Shown here one piece after another: positions 56,749 to 64,000 of a stretch of 64,000 nt of DNA. The notes beneath the pieces were generated by a model. That model saw nothing but the letters and a program-made list of their open reading frames with translations. It did not search any database and was not told where the DNA came from. A program made the translations under genes and the position numbers. The stretch spans positions 7,750,001 to 7,814,000 of the forward strand of contig NC_134825.1 of NCBI RefSeq assembly GCF_004210375.1, in the 5' to 3' direction. Source of the DNA: Tachypleus tridentatus (lineage: Eukaryota; Arthropoda; Merostomata; Xiphosura; Limulidae). The stretch's first letter is position 1; the number at the start of each line of letters is the position of its first letter.

Positions 56749-57239
56749 ATTTTTACTTCAAGTGGGTTTCTCGTCATCACGAACTTTCTGTGAATTGTCC
56801 TGATGAAATTTTGTATACAAAGAGTGAACTCTGAAATAATAGTTATGGTAATTGTGAAACACAAAGGAGTTAAAGGAAAACTGTTTGATTTTTCTGTGAA
56901 ATAAAATTCTTCAATGAAATAACCACAATAAAAATGCTAAAAGTGAATGATAAGGAAATGGTTAGTCAAACACACTGAAGACATATGACAGCAGATTTAG
57001 AAAACCAATCTAAACCTTCATTAAATTACCTGAAAATGAGTCTTGTTGATGGAATATCTAAATATCAGTCTCCAAGATGCATAATGGATAGGATAAGGTA
57101 TTAACAGCATGTAGTGTTACAGACCAACCAATTGTTCTGAAAGATTTGTCAATACCCTGCCTTACTGGTTTATATTTTATTCAACAGATATAGTTTAATG
57201 AGGGTTTCCATTGAAATAAATATCTATTCTGCAGACAGT

Positions 57240-58020
57240 AACTTTAACATTGATTTATGAAGTGCAGTGTTTGCATCTAAATGGTTACAAAAGTGAAGAA
57301 TTAGGAGAGATTATGGACTTGCAGTTGATGTGGAACATGAAAATCCAGTATCTAATAAACCATGCAGTTTTTCTGATAAGTTAAAACTGCTTCACAAAGA
57401 AGTGAATGAAATGCTGTGATTGACTCCCCTTATTGTTGGATTCTTCCAGTAGTTATTGTTAAGAAATAATCTATTTCAGTTTGTGTTGACTACAGGAGTT
57501 GAACCAGGTCTTAAGCTGATAAGTACCTGTTGCATCTATATAAATAACATTCTGAATGTCTTTTCAGAAATTAATTCTCAGTTCTCTTTCCTCTTTCTCA
57601 TATATTGCACCTTGTTCTCTGACTTCATTTTCATACCCCATTGTTTCCTTATTTACAAAGTTATTTTCCTATCACAATTTGCCATACCACTGTCATTCCT
57701 CATGTTATCTCAAATCTCTACTACATTTCTCTCAAATGAACCTTTAAGACAGGTAGGAATAGGTCTTAGTCTCTGGATATCTTTGGGGAAGCCATTCACC
57801 CCAAAATTTGTGACCTTATGAGAAGCAATATGCATTATTACCCCAGATTTATATGGTGAATGTTGGACTTTGTCAGTGCAGAGTAATTCCATTTGGTTTT
57901 AAAAATGCATCTGACACTTGAAAGACTCGTGGATAAGATCCTTGAAGGATGTTATGCTTTTGACTTTATTGCATTCCTACCAACGTATAAACATCTTGAA
58001 GACCTCGGGTTAGTTTCTAT
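57240..58020 (+). pseudogene. Ty3/gypsy reverse transcriptase, heavily decayed
   Basis: In order on the + strand: KLLHKEVNEML (57383-57415), then a shifted frame with VVIVKK and SVCVDYR (57450-57495), equivalent to SP.VLVKKKDGS.R.CVDYR. A non-matching stretch follows. Then FHLVLKMHLTLERLVDKILE and CYAFDFIAFLPTYKHLEDL (57880-58010) match FGL.NAP.TFQRLMD and Y.DDI.VFS....EHL..L; the catalytic YxDD has become FDFI. It lies in FAM72 intron 1. Confidence 0.75.
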
Positions 58021-60220
58021 ATGCCTTCTAAGACTAACCTAATTATGCAAGTTAGTAAAATACATTTTATTAACCAGTTGAATTATATTTAAGAGTAAAA
58101 CTACTACTGAGAAAATTCATACAAATAATAGAGGTCAGAGCTGTAAAATGGTTTCCTTCAGAGAATTGTCAGAAGATAAGTACCTGTTTACATGCGTGCT
58201 TGGTGTGTTCATTTCCTTGCTACATTTTGTTTTTACATTTGCTGAACCTTTATACTAGTAAGGGTAAAATGTGTCAAGGAAATGGAACAATAGGTGGAAC
58301 ATCTGATTACATTGATAAAAATCACAGGACTTGGGATAAGCTTTGGTCACCTTTGATTTTAAGGCAACTGTACTATATAGAGAAAAACAAAACAGCTTTT
58401 CAACTTATTTGCACAACTGTAGAACAGAGCAAAGTTAGTCCACTATAAGAGTATGACCTTGTGCTCTCTCAGTACAAGGAAACATTAAAGAGAAGATTGG
58501 CCATGGCTGCATTATAAGTGAAAACAAAATCCCTATTTTTAGTCTGACAAGAGCTGATAGATGCTGATAAGCTTCTATCTATCCAATCTGTCACCTCTGA
58601 ATTAGATTTAGCTGGTACAGACAGTTTTCTTGTACTTTGTGCAAAAATGGACAAAGGACGTGATGATAAACTTGCAACAAGATAACATTTGAGATGTAAA
58701 ATTGTTGAAGTGTAGTGCTGGTGTCATTCTACAATGCTGAAATGTAAAGAGGTATGTTGTCAGTACTGCAAATAGTAAAGAACCTTGAGAAGCCAAATTG
58801 TAATGGTTTGTAGTTGGCAGCATTGCTAAGTTTAAACATGTATGATAATATAGCCAAGAAACAGAGATCTCTTATCTGTAATCATGATAATGTATAATGG
58901 TCTCTAATTAACAGTATGGAAGCAGATTAAAGATTGTTAAAAATCAGTATTGTAGACATGTAATTGTATATGAAATATATAATTGATGTGAAGGTATATA
59001 TAATACCATCATTAATCATTACCCTAATGCTGAATTTTAGTACCAGGATTAAAATGAGTTAAATTTGAACTTACCTTATACGATAAGTTCTTCATGCAGT
59101 ATGATATGTCTTAACAAATTCTGTATATGATGTATATCAACCATTCTGGTAATCCCTGGTAATAAGCATAGGACCATGTTGATACTGGATATAGCAGGTT
59201 TAGTGTAACTGATGTTGTTATATATTATTCTTCACTTTTAATCAGAACTTCTTATGGTTATCAGTTATGCCTACATGTAAAGATTTTAAGATTAGTAATG
59301 ATTAGTAAGTGTAATAAAAGTCTCTGATTAATAGTAATTCCAAGGCACAAAAACACTTGATAAGCAAAGTTTTAAAGGCCTCTGACCACCAGTGAATAAT
59401 CTATAAATTACCTGTCGGACAATCAGCTGTATACTGTGTATTAAGAATTCTGTGGTAAGAGGATTGGTTAGGTTATGTAGTTATAGTTTGTGTTCTAACC
59501 ATGTTTAACAAAAGTTTATTGGCAAATATAATGGTTAGACAAAAAAAGAAATTGTTCTTGGTTGAAAGAAATTGTCACTGTAGGTGCTTCACCTTCAGAA
59601 CTTTCTTTTCTTTATATCTGGATTGTGTATACTTGTCGAATTGAATTGAAAATAACAGTTTCAAAACAAAAACTACCTGTTGAAATTAATGGGCAAATGT
59701 GATTTTAGACTTTTCAAATTACTTCAAAACTAGAAATGTGGTTAAGTAGAAAACAATTATACAAACAGCATCAGTCATGCATCATTGTGTAAAAACATGG
59801 TTTTTCTTTTGCTATTTTACGAGCTTTTTACATTTTAATAGCTGCTTTTCAATTGTGTAGCTTTACATAATTAAATATTGTACTAGTGCATTATTTTTTA
59901 TGAACAGTTTAGTGTCATTCTTGAAATTACTAATTTATTTTTATACTTTGTTCACCCACCACCAGTGTGGTTCACATTTTAAATAACTTATTTTTATCTT
60001 ATCTCATGTAACACTTAAGTAAAAAGAACTGACCACAACACATGGAATCACTCATTTATTATATAAATTACAACAGTACTTAGTAACATTAGGTGTATTG
60101 TCTATGTGTTTTTATAAGGGAACCTGTAACACACAATTTGTTAGAAATATGTTTAAAAAGCTGATTGTCTTAGCATATTGAATATTTCTATGTATAAATA
60201 ATGGATGACTTGCTTTGCAG

Positions 60221-60298
60221 CCTTGTTGGCCCAGCAGGGGACTGTTACTCAACGGGAAAGTGCCAATGTCAGATACAAAACATAGCCTGCAGCAGTTG
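60221..60298 (+). CDS. FAM72: FAM72 orthologue, exon 2 (residues 57-82 plus two bases)
   Basis: This 78-nt internal exon has a TTTGCAG acceptor and a GTAAGT donor. In the phase left by exon 1 it reads GDCYSTGKCQCQIQNIACSS around residues 63-82, matching the vertebrate FAM72 segment GRCYFTKICKC...DIAC. Cysteines 65, 71, 73 and 80 lie here, and C83 is made across the intron (TG + T). The CxxC spacing (C80/C83) suggests zinc binding, which is inference. Other frames also stay open over much of this short exon, but only this frame continues the family alignment on both sides. It is separated from exon 1 by a 6.6-kb intron full of repeats. Confidence 0.93.

Positions 60299-64000
<3,702 letters not shown>

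Larger units (their letters stand above)
53605..60220 (+). other. FAM72: FAM72 intron 1 (6,616 nt)
   Basis: The intron is bounded by GTAAGC and TTTGCAG. It holds a 46-bp minisatellite (55143-55650), a 170-bp palindrome (56579-56748) and a decayed Ty3/gypsy reverse transcriptase (about 57240-58020). The rest is A+T-rich sequence with no further coding similarity that I could see. No SINE copy was recognised in this intron, unlike the 50 kb to its left. Confidence 0.85.

Noticed and set aside
57456..57821. 121-codon open frame
   Set aside because: It overlaps the decayed gypsy reverse transcriptase in a different frame and shows no domain of its own.

Overview
This window is animal nuclear DNA dominated by mobile elements and minisatellites, with very little host coding sequence. 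The organism is most likely an arthropod, and I favour a horseshoe crab or close chelicerate. That assignment is an inference from the very abundant tRNA-derived SINE (more than a dozen copies, often with clear target-site duplications), from the arthropod-like mix of Tc1, mariner, hAT, Jockey-like and Ty3/gypsy remnants, and from recognition of the SINE sequence. It is not proven here. All host coding sequence I can support is split by introns, as expected for a metazoan.

Two host-type genes are supported. (1) A FAM72 orthologue lies on the + strand: exon 1 at 53435-53604, exon 2 at 60221-60298 and exon 3 from 63897 running off the right edge. All visible splice sites are GT/AG and the phases join exactly. 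(2) A two-exon gene for a P2X7 intracellular (ballast)-like cysteine-rich domain protein lies on the - strand (30398-30157 joined to 29835-29652). It is flanked by a perfect 20-bp inverted repeat. It may be intact, or 3'-truncated if more exons exist.

Layout. 0-11 kb: SINEs, including one SINE inside another, a 91-bp tandem array with a GAAACGTCGAG motif, a 39-bp array and a 49-bp array. 11.2-15.2 kb: a Tc1-type transposon split by a 5'-truncated Jockey-like LINE. 15.2-16 kb: a Ty3/gypsy integrase remnant. 17-22.7 kb: dispersed repeats and an RTE/L2-like LINE tail. 23.3-24.9 kb: a 68-bp array of about 23 units. 25.7-27.5 kb: a decayed hAT transposase. 29.5-30.5 kb: the ballast-domain gene. 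30.7-31.6 kb: an internally deleted mariner with both TIRs. 33.2-33.6 kb: a 34-bp array. 38.3-39.9 kb: a full-length but inactive Tc1 element with long TIRs. 42.5-43.5 kb: a LINE C-terminus whose coding sequence has expanded into a 58-bp minisatellite. 43.6-44.7 kb: a gypsy gag remnant with a fold-back. 47.6-51.5 kb: a Jockey-like LINE split by a 3,046-bp hAT element with perfect 8-bp TSDs, itself carrying a 449-bp Tigger-like MITE. 52.5-53.05 kb: a deleted mariner-like element split by a SINE. 53.4-64 kb: FAM72, whose first intron holds a 46-bp minisatellite, a 170-bp perfect-architecture palindrome and a decayed gypsy reverse transcriptase.

The genes do not form a pathway. The window mainly records layered transposon insertions around two small cysteine-rich protein genes. 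No complete, apparently active transposase or reverse transcriptase was found.
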